Counted from the first letter of the stretch, positions 11,329 to 22,799 are shown. The stretch is 64,000 nt of DNA from Entoloma clypeatum (GCA_963565915.1 OY751490.1:1488001-1552000); one strand, 5' to 3'. Notes: generated by a model not told the origin, from the sequence alone. A program made the numbers and translations.

Positions 11329-13582
11329 ATGGACAACCCCCAGCACTACCAGCCCCTCTCCGACGCCCTTCACCCGCCCCCCGCCCAGTCCTCCTATGGC
11401 ACCTCCCCCATCTACAACCCAAAGGCCCGTGCACCCGTCGCGCCCACCACCACCGGCACCCACCGCGAGGAGGAGGAGGAAGAGGAAGAAGAAGACGGCG
11501 ACGACGAGGGCCTCGTCGAGGAGCAGCTCAGCCGCAACGAGCCCGACCCACAAAGTCACCCATCATCCCCCCAACAAAAACCAAGGTCTGTACCTCCATT
11601 CCGCGTGACCGATTCAATGTTTATCGATATATCTCTCTCCCTCCAAAAGCACGGCCGACGCGCGGCCCCAACAACAGCCGCAACAACCCCAATCGCAGCA
11701 ACCCTCAACCCTTCAACACCACCACGACGACGACGCGCAAGAACCAGATCGCAAACGCCGGCCCGGCCGTCCCCGCGGGTCGAAGAACCGCAAGCCCCGT
11801 GGCGGCAGCGCCGCCCTTGGCCAGAGCATCATGAAACCCGACCCCGCATTCTACAACCCCGCTGCCGCCGTCCCCGCCCCGCCGCAGCACCCGGACGTCA
11901 ACGCGCACAACCAGCAGTACTACGAGTTTCAGTGGAGGGTGCTGAACCTCTGTGGAGAGTTCTACGGCGCGGCGGAGGAGCTTGTCGTACGTGTCTATAG
12001 TTTCGTACGTAAAGATGAAGAAGATGCTGACATGTTGTGCATTCTTTCTTGCAGAAAGGAACACCCCCGCTGGTGATTGCACAGTGTTACCAAATGGGAC
12101 CCGGAAACAAGGTCGACCCCCTCGTCATGCTCAGCGACGCAAAACGGATATGCGACACGCTGGTAAATCTCCTCCCGCCTGCCAAAGCTTCCATCTAACC
12201 GCTCAAACAGCTTGCGAATCCGCACCAACTCATCACGAGCCCCCCACCGCCCATATACACCGTCACGCCCACGCCCACGTTCTCCTACTCTCTCACAACC
12301 ACCCAGCCCCAGCCCCAACCCGTCGCCACCACAACCCCCCCTCCTGCCACCACCACTGCCCCGGCCGCATCCACCAGCAAATCCACCACCCCCACAGCCG
12401 CCGCGACCCCAGCAGCAGTCCTCACCAACCCGCAGTCCTTCGTCGTCTCGCTCGCACCTCCACACCACGCACACCACCCGCAGGCGGCGGGGTATCCGCA
12501 CGCGCAGTATTCGATGTACGCGGGGCAGTACCCTACGACGTCGTACTACCAGTATCCCTACGCTGCTGGGGGGTACTATTCCCATGCGCAGGGGAGTGGT
12601 ACCGCTCCCACCCCCACCCCCACGCCGGCGGGAATGACTGCGGCGGCGGCGGCGACGGTACCGACTGCAACGACAACGACGGGAATGACCACGGCAACGG
12701 CGGCGAGCATGACGACTGTAGGGACGACAACCGCGGAGATGACCGGGGTTGGGAACCAGGGCGCGTGGTCGGACGATGAGACGGAGAGGCTGAAGAAGCT
12801 CGCGGAGGAGAGTAAAGGGTCGACTGCAAATGGGGAGATTGAGTGGGATTGGGTTGTGGGGAGGTGGGGGACTGGGAGGACGAGGTTGGTTTTTTTTTCA
12901 CTCCTTTTCCCCCGCCTTCCCTCTCTTTCGTTGTGCTTTGTTCTCAGATGAAGAAGTAAAGAGGCTGACCGGCGGTTGTAGACACCAGATACTGATCAAA
13001 GCGACGTCGCTTGGGCTAAAGGAGAGCTCGACGCGGGGGATCAAACGGAGGCGGGGGGAGACGGACGGTGGTGGTGGTGGTGGTGGCGGGGGTGTAGAGG
13101 GCGCGAGTCCGTCTGTGCCACCTGTTTCTACCACTACCACCACTGCCACGACCACGGCTGGTCCGAGCACATTCTCTGGCTCGGGTACTACTGCTACGAC
13201 GACGACAAATAACCACAACCACGCTCCCACCTCACCGTCTCCGCCGCCGGCGTCCCCTGCGCTGGGATATTTATCGCGCCCGTCGTCGTCGCACCAGCCG
13301 CCCCAGTCACAAACACAAGGACAAGCGCAGACCTCCCAGGCTACGACGAAGACGATGCCGTGGCCGATGCCGACGCTCGCGGTGAACGCGCCGTCGCCCA
13401 TCGTGGGCGGTGGTGGGAGTGGTGGTGGTGCGGCTGCTACCGGGGGGTCGAGTGGTACTGTTGGGGTGGCGACGGCGACGGCGGCAGGGACGTACCAGGA
13501 GCAGCAGAGGACGACTAGCTATTATCGGGCGAGGCCTGGTGGGGCATTTGTTTATGAGCGGGTGAAGGAGAATGGGAAGTGA
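11329..13582 (+). CDS. AT-hook plus SANT/Myb-like nuclear protein
   Basis: Five exons join in frame: 11329-11585, 11650-11986, 12055-12162, 12211-12884 and 12982-13582, giving 658 residues. The N-terminus has an acidic E/D run (about residues 44-60). An AT-hook (KRRPGRPRGSKNRKPRG) follows in exon 2, indicating minor-groove DNA binding. Exons 2-3 carry a conserved region around QQYYEFQWRVLNLCGEFY and LMLSDAKRICDTL without a recognised name. After a long Pro/Thr/Tyr-rich stretch comes a SANT/Myb-like module (AWSDDETERLKKLAEE, then IEWDWVVGRWGTGRTRHQ split by the last intron), followed by a basic GIKRRR patch. The C-terminus is Gly/Thr/Ser-rich. The role is probably chromatin or transcription related (inferred). 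ATG 11329 is the first methionine in frame with the acidic region. Confidence 0.72.
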
Positions 13583-13999
13583 AGGGGTAGAAAAGGATTG
13601 TGGATGTGGGGCTGGAGTTGGTGCTTTCTTTCCCTTTGGCAGGTCAGTCGTGTGGAGTGGATGCTGCGAGTCTTCCTCTTTCTTGGTTATGTATTTGTCC
13701 TTGTTCTAGGCTGGTACATTCACACAGAGTCCCTACAGTACTATATATCGATAACTCCCAGTTCTTTGTTTTTTTACTTCCTGTTTCCTCGTGCTTGACT
13801 TATACGTCTGTTTGTCTCACCCTTTCGCTCCTGCTCTGCTGTATTTCCTTTCTTTCCTCTCCTTTCTCCCGCCCACCTACGGGCACTGTCCTGCAACTGT
13901 CCGATTCGGAGTAGCACAAAATTCGATGGGTTGTATCTCAATCATGCACATATATGTAAGTAGCATTTCCAATCACGAAGTTTTGGTGTGCTCGACCTA
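13583..13999 (+). other. 3' flank of the AT-hook/SANT gene
   Basis: T/C-rich sequence with no gene; probably the 3' UTR and terminator region, up to the TAA target site of the Harbinger element. Confidence 0.4.
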
Positions 14000-14002
14000 T
14001 AA

Positions 14003-14097
14003 GAGCTCGTTCGGATGCTGCTTCTGCACGAAATTTTGCGGCTGCGCACACCAAATTTGATGATGGCATATCAGCTGGCCGTCGGAGCTCGAACTGA
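14003..14097 (+). repeat. Left terminal inverted repeat of Harbinger element
   Basis: Matches the reverse complement of 22800-22894 with only a few differences, most of them C versus T at CpG positions. Confidence 0.88.
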
Positions 14098-14176
14098 TGC
14101 CAAATCCGTCATGCTCAGAGCCAGAGCTGACTGACACAGAGTATATAGATAAGATAATGGTACTACCGTTGAGCAA

Positions 14177-15573
14177 ATGCCTCTGTCAACGAGACTTCGC
14201 CAACAAATTGTCCACCTTGGTGCTCTCATCACAAATGTTATTGTTCCTACTATTCTGCAGATCTTTCAGTCTCTTTATATCAAGGAGCCTTATCATACAT
14301 CTATTCTTTCTGGAGAAGGTTGGGTTCAGGAACTCCTCCATGGTCATCCAAAGCACATTCAGTGCAAATTAGGTGTCACCAAACATGTCTTTGAACAGCT
14401 CATTGCAGAACTCTACATTATGGGATACACACATTCGAAATATCTCTCATTGGAGGAACAACTGGCTATTATTCTCTATATGGTTGTCACAGGTTTGACT
14501 GTTTGGCATACTGGTGAGTGATTCCAACGGTCTAACGAAACCATTTCAAAGTGGGTTTCTATTTTTTTTTTTTTGAATAATATTGATACTATTTTATGCA
14601 TTATCAGATACTTCAAAAAGATGGTCCGAATTTTCTCATCCTCTCCATTCTACCCAAAACATATCACTCAGCCAACCTCCTATGATTCATCCTCTCATCC
14701 GCTGCGTAAAAATCGGAAGCTATGGCCTTTTTTCTGTCATGCATTAGGTGCAATTGATGGTAGCCATATCCATTTTTCATCTCCCTTCTTTTATCAAGCA
14801 GCATTCCAAAACTGCAAAGGATTTACATCACAGAACTGCCTCTTCTGCTGCACATTCAACCTTCTCTTCACATACACACTCACAGAATGGGAGGGATCAG
14901 CAGCTGATGCACATGTTTACTACAATGCTATAAACACCGACTTGGTCATTCCTGATGGATGGTATCTTGCAGATGCTGGTTTTCCAAACTGTGACCAACT
15001 TCTGGTTCCTTACCAAAGTGTTCGCTATCATCTTGCAGAGTGGGGATGAGTCAAGATACGGTATGTTTTTCCCTTTCTAGTGTATGTTGAATTCTTACGA
15101 TAATCTCTATAAGTCCTCAGAACAAATATGAATTATTCAACCTCCGTCATGCACAGGCACGGAATGTTATTGAGCACATTTTTGGTGTGCTCAAACAGCG
15201 CTTTCGCATTTTACTTCTTGCGCCAGAATATAGCATTGAAATTCAAGCATGTATTTCTGCAGTGTTAGCTGCCCTTCACAACTTCATTCAGATTCACGAT
15301 CCACAAGAGGAAGCTGAAGAGTCTGACAATACAGATGATTCACTTGGTGGATCGAACACAGGCAATGATTTTGGAAATGAAGATATTGAAGATAAGGAAT
15401 TGCAGACAGAGGCAACTATCTGGCGAGACAGGATTGCGGATGCGATGTGGAATCAGTATCAAGATGTGCTTCAAGAATGGATAGAGGCTGGTTTGCTTGA
15501 TGATGAAGATACCAACAATGATGACAACAATGATGAGTATGACATTGGTAATGAAGACAGTGATGATACATAG
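14177..15573 (+). pseudogene. Harbinger (HARBI1-like DDE) transposase, two nonsense codons
   Basis: DDE transposase of the PIF/Harbinger type, which cuts and pastes the element. The N-terminus begins MPLSTRLRQQIVHLG. The catalytic blocks are visible: GAIDGSHI (first Asp), LADAGF (second Asp) and RNVIEHIFGVLKQRF (Glu). Two GT-AG introns (about 14552-14608 and 15061-15113) restore the usual reading ISK-YFKKM and R-PQNKYELFNLRH. Two in-frame TGA codons remain, at 14519-14521 (after VWHTGE, before FQRSNETIS) and 15047-15049 (after YHLAEWG). Both stand where the family normally has Arg, so each can be explained by CGA to TGA. The acidic tail ends at TAG 15571-15573. Confidence 0.85.
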
Positions 15574-15591
15574 AGGTACAAAGGCTTACGA

Positions 15592-16135
15592 TTATCTCAT
15601 GTGATCCTTATATACATGAAGCTCCCTGGAAATATAATTGTCACGAACTTCTCCGGGCTCCAATGCAAGAAGTGCAGCTGCCTTTGCAGGCATCTTGGAA
15701 ATCAGAGAAACAAGATATGACTTATCCACTGCATCCAACTGAGAATCCTTTTGAATATTGATGGTCGCGTTGAGGATATTTGATTCCGGAGTGACGGCAA
15801 CCTGTTCAATGGCACCGGCAACCCGGTTAAGGGAACCCTGAACACCATGAAGTAGAATCATGTTCTGAGAGACAGCGGAATTGGTATTGGATTTTTTCGA
15901 CAGGCGGTCGGAATCTGTCCGTGCCGATTTCCGTTTCCCTCCACTACTAGCAGAACGGACTGAGTCACCCACCAAAGCTGGCACTGGTGCTGGCGCAAAA
16001 GATGATGCTGGTGGAGAAGGTAATGGCTGTGGGAGAGATGGTGATGGTGACTGTGACAAAGACAATGATGATACATGTTGTGAAGAAGAAGACAGCAACA
16101 ATAATTGAGAAGAAGACTGAGATGGCAGCTGGAGG
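15592..16135 (-). pseudogene. Harbinger accessory ORF, C-terminal half
   Basis: C-terminal part of the second Harbinger ORF: a Ser/Pro/Gln-rich linker, a basic GGKRKSARTDSDRLSKK patch, and a conserved end (QGSLNRVAGAIEQV, SKMPAKAAALLALEPGEVRDNYI). This layout matches the accessory (Myb/SANT-type) proteins of fungal Harbingers that assist the transposase. It is severed at 16135 by the copia-1 insertion; the open frame continues across the GGAGG duplication at 21916. Convergent with the transposase, as usual in this family. Confidence 0.65.
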
Positions 16136-16446
16136 TGTTGAAACTTTTCCCATCACGTAGATTAGATTAGATTAGATTACATCACGTGACCTTTACACAT
16201 CTTCGATTACATACTTGTTTGGTTGGTACAAACAGTAGTACGGTATATAAGACCAGGAAACTGTTAATATCAACAAGTTGTCTCTTGACTCTTAACCAGC
16301 TCCATCGCTCTCACCAGCCTCAACCGCTCTCACCAGCCTTACCCCCTCCAAACCATGTAAGTGACCATAGCGGTATCGTAGAGTACTTCCACTGTAACCG
16401 TGTTGCTCAGTACACCTGTGGCTAGCGCCCAGGTGGAACTTCAACA
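16136..16446 (+). repeat. 5' LTR of copia-1
   Basis: Begins TGTTGAAAC and carries four GATTA-type pentamers, a TATA-like GTATATAAG near 16243, and ends ACTTCAACA. Confidence 0.9.
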
Positions 16447-16460
16447 GGTTATGGGCCCCG
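16447..16460 (+). other. Primer-binding site of copia-1
   Basis: GGTTATGGGCCCCG, immediately after the LTR, matches the complement of an initiator tRNA-Met anticodon stem-loop, implying a half-tRNA primer. The equivalent site in copia-3 starts at 51094, and in copia-2 it lies at 28641-28654 (minus). Confidence 0.7.
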
Positions 16461-16809
16461 GATAGCAGAGGGACTTGGGAAACGCTGGCAACAGTGAGTA
16501 CCTGCCCACTCTACCCTGGTTGGCAAAGAACCGATCGAAAGATCTAGGTTCTGAGTCTTACTTCTTCACATATGAACCTGGGAACGTCATTACGACAAGT
16601 ACCTGTCATGAGACGTCCCTAAGGGGATTGACCTAGTACACTCCATGTGGAAACGTTGATCGCACCTTATACGTTTCTGACATATAAAGGGTTTTCCCGT
16701 GACCGCTATTCCTAAAGGGAATATGTCATAAGGAATCATTTAATTGTTTTCTTGAATCATATTCATAAACACATCACTGATTGGGAACCCTTTTTTAGAT
16801 TCATCTACA

Positions 16810-19800
16810 ATGTCTACCTCTCGTTCTGCCCTCGACATCATCACCCCCTTCGACGGTATCGACTACCAGAGCTGGGCCGAAAAAATGAAGTCTTACCTCC
16901 TCCATCAAGGAGTCTGGCGCATCGTCTCTGGCGACATCACACGTCCTGTGATCGCTGACTTCACCACCACGGTCTCCACCCCTGGGGCCACCGCTGCTGC
17001 TCCCCCTGTGTTGACTACCACGGTCGACCAGCCCGGCTTCCGTAAGGAAGAAAAAGCCTGGGTCAGGGACGATGACGTAGCTCTCGGGGCGATACGCCTG
17101 AAGGTCTCTGAGGCGATCAGACGCCACATCAAGGACAGCACCTCGGCACTTGACGCGTGGAAATCGCTGAAAGATAACTACTCCAAGGTATCCCCGGCTG
17201 TCATCTTCGGCGACTTCAAGGCCGCCGCCACCTACAAGCTCTCTGGACGCGACCCCGTGCCTGAAATTGAACGCCTGGGGTCTCTTTTTGCCCGGCTCGC
17301 CGATTCAAACTTTGACGTCCCCGATCTGATGCAGGCAATGATCCTGGCCAATGCAATTCCCGACGCCTGGTCATCACTCTCCACCGCCCTTTTCCAGGTC
17401 TACGACGCCGACAATTTCACCTACAAGGCCGTCGCCGACAGCATCATATCGGAGTACAGGCGCAAATATGCAATTGGGTCTACTCGGGCGTCCAACGAGC
17501 AGGCCCGGAAAATTTCCGGGACAAAACGCAAGGGGCAGGACCCCAAATGGGAAAAGCAGCAAAAGCCGAGTACCTCACAGAACGACGCTGACGAGCAGCC
17601 TAACTCAACCGACCATAGTACCGCTTCTGAAAAGAAGAAGGGAAAAGGACGCTGGCGCAATCAGAAGAAAAGCGCCAACACTGCGGACAACGCGTCCAAA
17701 CATGTGGAGGAAACAGTTGAGTTTGTTGCTCCCTCCATCCACTTCCCCCCTCTTCCAACACCGTCCTTCACAACCGTCACTGGGCACGGAAAAACGATGA
17801 GTACCGCCCAGCCAGACTCTCAAAAAATGCAGTCGCTCCTTCAGCGAATAAACCCCCCTCCGTCACAGTACACCGGGCTTCCTTCTGGAAAACCATCCGT
17901 GTGGAAAAAGAACGACCATGTCCGCAAACTCGCGCGTGGCATTGGTGCTCGCCCCTCAGGATCGAATCTTCGTATCCTAGATACCATCATTCCTGACATC
18001 GACGAAAGGCCGGCTAAACAGCGTCGCGTAGCCCCGTCGATAGAAGAATCACTGAAGATGATGGACATAGACCATCAAAGCAAGCGGATGGGACTGGAAC
18101 AATTCGAAGATGGGCTGATTGAACTTGACGGTTCGTCATCTCCCTCTCCTAAATCTGACCAATTAAGGAAAGCTAATAACACCTCCTTTCAGACGTGTAA
18201 AATATTAGCTAGTACTAGTGCAGAATGTATGGATCATATTGACAGCGATCTATATAAAAAATATACAGAGCACTTTGCGTCATGCACACACTGTAAGGAG
18301 AAAGAACGCGCACAATGGATCTTAGACTCCGGTGCCTCGTTACACTTTACCCATGAGTTCAAGGACTTCGCATACTACAGGCCTCTCAAGGCTAAGCGAT
18401 TTGTCCAAACAGCCGCAAAGGGAAAGAAACTGGAAATTCTCGGAGTTGGGGCCGTTCCAGTACGGCATACCCTAAATGGGGAAATAAAAACCCATCTTCT
18501 CCGACCTGTATTCTACATTCCGGACATGGACACACGCCTATTGTCCCTAGGCGTCTTCCTTAATCACGGTTACAAAGTAGACGGAATGCGTGGAGAAATC
18601 AACATCTCCAAAGGCCAGAACAAAATACAGTTCTCACCTCACATTCTCGGACAAACCATTTATTGGTTAGACACTGAAATACGCCAAGACCAAATCCATG
18701 CGATCTCTAGCGAAATCACTGTTGAAACCTGGCACAAACGCCTTGGCCACCCAAATGACCAGGCGCTCAATAAAATTCCCACCAGTACCAAAGGAGTACC
18801 CAGAACGTTAGTACATGAGAAATCACAGGAAAGCTGCACGGGGTGTCTAAAAGGAAAAATGCCGAATCAGTCTTACCCTAACTCGATGACAAGGGCTGTC
18901 AAACCCTTTGATTTGATCCATTCGGACTTGAAACAGATATCCACGGCATCGTACCACAAGTACAAATATTTCCTTACCTTTTTGGATGATTTTTCTTCCC
19001 ATGTCTGGGTCGTCTTGCTTAGGAAAAAATCAGGCGCCATCACAGCGCTGAAACAATTCCTTGCGATGATCCAGAATCAATTCGCCGCCACCCCTAAAAA
19101 ATGGCGGGTTGATGGAGGTGGAGAATTCGATGAATACAAGGATGTACTTGCTGATCATGGAATTCTGATCGACGTCACACTCCCATATCAGCATCAGCAG
19201 AATGGTAGAGCAGAACGGATAAATCGAACTCTGTGGGAAAAATCTCAGGCATTGCGTTTCGACGCATGTCTACCGCCGATGTGGTGGGAATTCTGTTTGG
19301 AACATGCAGCATTTCTATACAACAGAACCCCCATGCGGCGTCTTGAATGGAAAACCCCTTATTTCAGGGTGACCAATGAGATCCCCGACATGTCCAGCGT
19401 CAGAGTCTTCGGATGCCAAGCATACGTATATATCCCAAAAGAAAAACGCAGAAACTCCCTGGAGTCAAGATCTCGATTGATGATTTATCTCGGATCAAAA
19501 CCAGGGGTCAAAGGATACCGCTTCATGGATCCTGAGACTAACACGATTTTCATGGGTGGGAAAGCTATCTTTGATGAAAGCAAGTACCCTAGATGCCACA
19601 TCGACCCTTTGCCAGAAAACCATCCAGAAATGGAAAACCCAGAGCCGGCTGATGAGTTTGAGGATCTCATCCCTGGCAGCAACGACGACGATAGTCACAA
19701 TGAAACACCTCAGGACTCAGTTCCCATTGAACAGGATCAACCTGAATCAGACAACGAACTACCTGCCAGTGAGCCTGATGACGAACCGCGAGTACCCACT

Positions 19801-21537
19801 CCAGAACCCGAGCAAGTACCAGATCAACCGATCAGGGAACGACGAGTTCGGAAAATGCCAGGAAGCATCTATGGGGAAGACACTCCAGCATCTGATCTTG
19901 AAAAATTAGACAGAAGACGGAGATTGGGCGGTCAAACGGCATGGATGAATGACCTTCTGATGGAGGCAATATCAGTCCAAGTTGGCATCGTTGAAATGTC
20001 TCACAGAGACATATACCCTCTTCCAAATAAAGAAGACTGGTATGCGGCTGAACGAAAAGAGCTAGATATGCTCAAACGCCGCGGGGTGATCACGGAGCTA
20101 GTACCCCTGCCCGAAGGGAGGAAAGCTCTAAGGAACAAATGGGTTTACAATGAAAAATCCGATGGGCGTCTGAAAGCGCGCCTCGTCGCAAAAGGCTTCT
20201 CACAGGTAGAAGGGATCGACTTTGATCAGATCTTCTCACCAGTCGTGAGATATGAAACCGTCCGACTAATACTGGCATTGACAGCCCTTGAAGGGTGGTT
20301 CATGACACTTTTGGACGTCTCATCAGCCTTCCTCTATGGAACGCTCCGTGAGGTCATCTACATGCGACAGCCTGAGGGCTACGTAGTAAAGGGGAAAGAA
20401 CACCTTGTGTACCGACTATACAAAGCTCTATATGGACTTAAGCAGGCCGCATTAGCCTGGTGGAGAGAACTTGATTCCTCCATGAAAAAGCTCAGCTTTG
20501 TCCGGCTTCACTCCGATGCGGGAGTTTTCATTCACAAAAGTACCAACGGGGAAATTGTAATCGCCGTCATCTATGTCGACGACTCTGCTTTTCTCGGCAC
20601 AAACCGGGAATATACGCTAGAGAAAAAGAAGGCCTTCATGACCACATGGGAATGTAGGGACCTAGGGCACCTCGTGCCTGGTGGGGAACCAAAAGAGTTC
20701 CTTTCGATCCAGATAAGGCAACATGGGAAAAGGATCTTCATTGATCAAGTACCTTACCTTGAGAAAATACTCACACGCATGGGAATGAGTGAATCCAATG
20801 CGACCCATACCCCACTCCCTACGGGCTACAAACCCATGGCGTCCGAAGATGAACCCAATGCGGAACTCCGATCCAAGTACCAATCCGTCATCGGATCACT
20901 CCTATATCTGATGATCGGAACGAGGCCTGACATCTGCTTTGCTGTAATCAAAATGTCCCAATTTTCCGCGAATCCCACCAAACGTCATTTAGAAGTGGCT
21001 AGGGATATTTGCAGATATTTAAAGGCAACAAAAGATTATGCAATCATGTATGATGGGGACTCAGGGAAAGGGATCTATGCATTCACAGACTCCGACTGGG
21101 CGTCAGATGAAAACACGAGGAGATCTACCACCGGTTTCTTCATATCACTGGCGTCTGGAGCGATAACATGGGTATCATCGGCGCAAAAAACCATCGCCCT
21201 CTCTTCTACAGAAGCAGAGTATATGGCGCTATCAGATTGCAGTCGCGCAGCAACATGGCTGAGAAGCATGCTTGCCGAACTTGGAATGCAGATCGGATCA
21301 GTACCGATCTATGGAGACAACAACGGCTCCGTCTTTATCACATCCAACCCTGTAACTGAGAAGCGATCCAAGCACATCGACGTGCGATTTCACTTTGTCA
21401 GAGAAAAAGTATCTGAAGGCATCATCACGGTCGAATTCATTGAAGGAGTGAACAACCCTGCAGACCTTTTAACTAAGAATCTGGGGAAAATCCTCTTTAA
21501 CAAGTTTATCCCGTACTTTGGATTACTAAAAAACTAG
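16810..21537 (+). CDS. copia-1 Gag-Pol polyprotein
   Basis: 1575-residue polyprotein. The order is a Gag-like N-terminus (retrotran_gag-type helices to about residue 240), a Lys-rich linker, protease WILDSGASLHFTH, GAG-pre-integrase (HKRLGHP with a CxxC downstream), integrase (D in IHSDLK, D in WRVDGGGEF, E in NGRAERINRTLW), reverse transcriptase (NKWVYNEKSDGRLKARLVAKG, catalytic YVDDSAF), and RNase H (AFTDSDWASD then STEAEYMALSD), ending in LGKILFNKF. The domain order PR-IN-RT-RH is that of Ty1/copia. A canonical CCHC zinc knuckle is not visible; only a CTHCKEK pair lies just before the protease. The ATG at 16810 follows a 363-nt leader. Confidence 0.95.
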   Translation: MSTSRSALDIITPFDGIDYQSWAEKMKSYLLHQGVWRIVSGDITRPVIADFTTTVSTPGATAAAPPVLTTTVDQPGFRKEEKAWVRDDDVALGAIRLKVSEAIRRHIKDSTSALDAWKSLKDNYSKVSPAVIFGDFKAAATYKLSGRDPVPEIERLGSLFARLADSNFDVPDLMQAMILANAIPDAWSSLSTALFQVYDADNFTYKAVADSIISEYRRKYAIGSTRASNEQARKISGTKRKGQDPKWEKQQKPSTSQNDADEQPNSTDHSTASEKKKGKGRWRNQKKSANTADNASKHVEETVEFVAPSIHFPPLPTPSFTTVTGHGKTMSTAQPDSQKMQSLLQRINPPPSQYTGLPSGKPSVWKKNDHVRKLARGIGARPSGSNLRILDTIIPDIDERPAKQRRVAPSIEESLKMMDIDHQSKRMGLEQFEDGLIELDGSSSPSPKSDQLRKANNTSFQTCKILASTSAECMDHIDSDLYKKYTEHFASCTHCKEKERAQWILDSGASLHFTHEFKDFAYYRPLKAKRFVQTAAKGKKLEILGVGAVPVRHTLNGEIKTHLLRPVFYIPDMDTRLLSLGVFLNHGYKVDGMRGEINISKGQNKIQFSPHILGQTIYWLDTEIRQDQIHAISSEITVETWHKRLGHPNDQALNKIPTSTKGVPRTLVHEKSQESCTGCLKGKMPNQSYPNSMTRAVKPFDLIHSDLKQISTASYHKYKYFLTFLDDFSSHVWVVLLRKKSGAITALKQFLAMIQNQFAATPKKWRVDGGGEFDEYKDVLADHGILIDVTLPYQHQQNGRAERINRTLWEKSQALRFDACLPPMWWEFCLEHAAFLYNRTPMRRLEWKTPYFRVTNEIPDMSSVRVFGCQAYVYIPKEKRRNSLESRSRLMIYLGSKPGVKGYRFMDPETNTIFMGGKAIFDESKYPRCHIDPLPENHPEMENPEPADEFEDLIPGSNDDDSHNETPQDSVPIEQDQPESDNELPASEPDDEPRVPTPEPEQVPDQPIRERRVRKMPGSIYGEDTPASDLEKLDRRRRLGGQTAWMNDLLMEAISVQVGIVEMSHRDIYPLPNKEDWYAAERKELDMLKRRGVITELVPLPEGRKALRNKWVYNEKSDGRLKARLVAKGFSQVEGIDFDQIFSPVVRYETVRLILALTALEGWFMTLLDVSSAFLYGTLREVIYMRQPEGYVVKGKEHLVYRLYKALYGLKQAALAWWRELDSSMKKLSFVRLHSDAGVFIHKSTNGEIVIAVIYVDDSAFLGTNREYTLEKKKAFMTTWECRDLGHLVPGGEPKEFLSIQIRQHGKRIFIDQVPYLEKILTRMGMSESNATHTPLPTGYKPMASEDEPNAELRSKYQSVIGSLLYLMIGTRPDICFAVIKMSQFSANPTKRHLEVARDICRYLKATKDYAIMYDGDSGKGIYAFTDSDWASDENTRRSTTGFFISLASGAITWVSSAQKTIALSSTEAEYMALSDCSRAATWLRSMLAELGMQIGSVPIYGDNNGSVFITSNPVTEKRSKHIDVRFHFVREKVSEGIITVEFIEGVNNPADLLTKNLGKILFNKFIPYFGLLKN

Positions 21538-21604
21538 ACAAAGAAAAGTACCTATATGGGAAAAAGTAAGATGTATTTAGAAGTATGTACTAAATATGGG
21601 GGGG

Positions 21605-21915
21605 TGTTGAAACTTTTCCCATCACGTAGATTAGATTAGATTAGATTACATCACGTGACCTTTACACATCTTCAATTACATACTTGTTTGGTTGGTACAA
21701 ACAGTAGTACGGTATATAAGACCAGGAAACTGTTAATATCAACAAGTTGTCTCTTGACTCTTAACCAGCTCCATCGCTCTCACCAGCCTCAACCGCTCTC
21801 ACCAGCCTTACCCCCTCCAAACCATGTAAGTGACCATAGCGGTATCGTAGAGTACTTCCACTGTAACCGTGTTGCTCAGTACACCTGTGGCTAGCGCCCA
21901 GGTGGAACTTCAACA
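21605..21915 (+). repeat. 3' LTR of copia-1
   Basis: Same sequence as the 5' LTR except for one visible G/A difference near its position 70. Confidence 0.9.
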
Positions 21916-22463
21916 GGAGGAGGGGGAGAGACAACGACACATGAGACAGGGCAGACAACAAGGGGTCAACTAGCAAGGTTGGATCAAGAGGAAATTCCGA
22001 AGGTCTGAAAGGCATTTGAGCAGACTTGGCAGGAGTAGTCGAAATACCTGGTTGGACAGGTCAACATGGTGGACATCACAATAGACATATTGCTTACTCA
22101 GGGCTTCATCTTCATTATCGTCGAATTGACGGAGGCTAGCATCAGAAGCAGTGCCGCGAAAGGAAAACTGGCCAGTGGCAGTCAACAGCAAGACCCAGGA
22201 CATCGCGTCATGATATTGGAATCCTTGCGGTTCGAACGACTTGAAATTCGTCAGACATAGACATAAGAAACGAAGCTAAAAATACTAGATACCAGATTAC
22301 TGGCTGCGTAACCAGCAATAACATTTGACTCTGCAGGGGTACTAGCCTCACTACTCATCCTTGCACCCATGCCTGAGCTCGAATTAAATTTATTCTCAGC
22401 GGTAAATCTACTCTTTAGCTGGATATGGGAATATGAGTGGGCTGGGAATCGCAGGATCAACAC
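21916..22463 (-). pseudogene. Harbinger accessory ORF, N-terminal part, cut by copia-1 and N gap
   Basis: Minus-strand exon(s) include FQYHDAMSWVLLL and TATGQFSFRGTASDA, which resemble the segment preceding the linker in Harbinger accessory proteins. The frame runs toward the copia-1 junction at 21920 and resumes at 16135. The N-terminus runs into the N gap, so the start codon and any Myb/SANT motif cannot be seen. Confidence 0.5.
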
Positions 22464-22663
22464 NNNNNNNNNNNNNNNNNNNNNNNNNNNNNNNNNNNNN
22501 NNNNNNNNNNNNNNNNNNNNNNNNNNNNNNNNNNNNNNNNNNNNNNNNNNNNNNNNNNNNNNNNNNNNNNNNNNNNNNNNNNNNNNNNNNNNNNNNNNNN
22601 NNNNNNNNNNNNNNNNNNNNNNNNNNNNNNNNNNNNNNNNNNNNNNNNNNNNNNNNNNNNNNN
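22464..22663. other. Assembly gap (200 N)
   Basis: A run of exactly 200 N, probably a scaffold join of unknown length inside the Harbinger accessory region. Confidence 0.99.
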
Positions 22664-22799
22664 GGAGAAATGGAGAAGGAGATGGTATACACAGAGAATG
22701 GAGTAGACAATAGCAATGGTTTGGAGGCGACAAATGTGTGATTGTCGGTCGGCGAAGCTTATTGTGGAATCCATCAATGGTGGTTGCTGCTGTATAGCT

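Larger units (their letters stand above)
16136..21915 (+). mobile_element. copia-1, complete Ty1/copia LTR retrotransposon
   Basis: LTRs of 311 bp (16136-16446 and 21605-21915) with TGTTG...CAACA ends, differing at a single visible base. The TSD is GGAGG (16131-16135 and 21916-21920). Right after the 5' LTR comes GGTTATGGGCCCC, complementary to the anticodon arm of initiator tRNA-Met, as in half-tRNA-primed copia elements. A G-rich polypurine tract precedes the 3' LTR. The single 1575-codon ORF is uninterrupted, so it looks young and potentially active. Confidence 0.95.

Noticed and set aside
22251..22741. ORFs running through the N gap
   Set aside because: They are artefacts of translating N bases.
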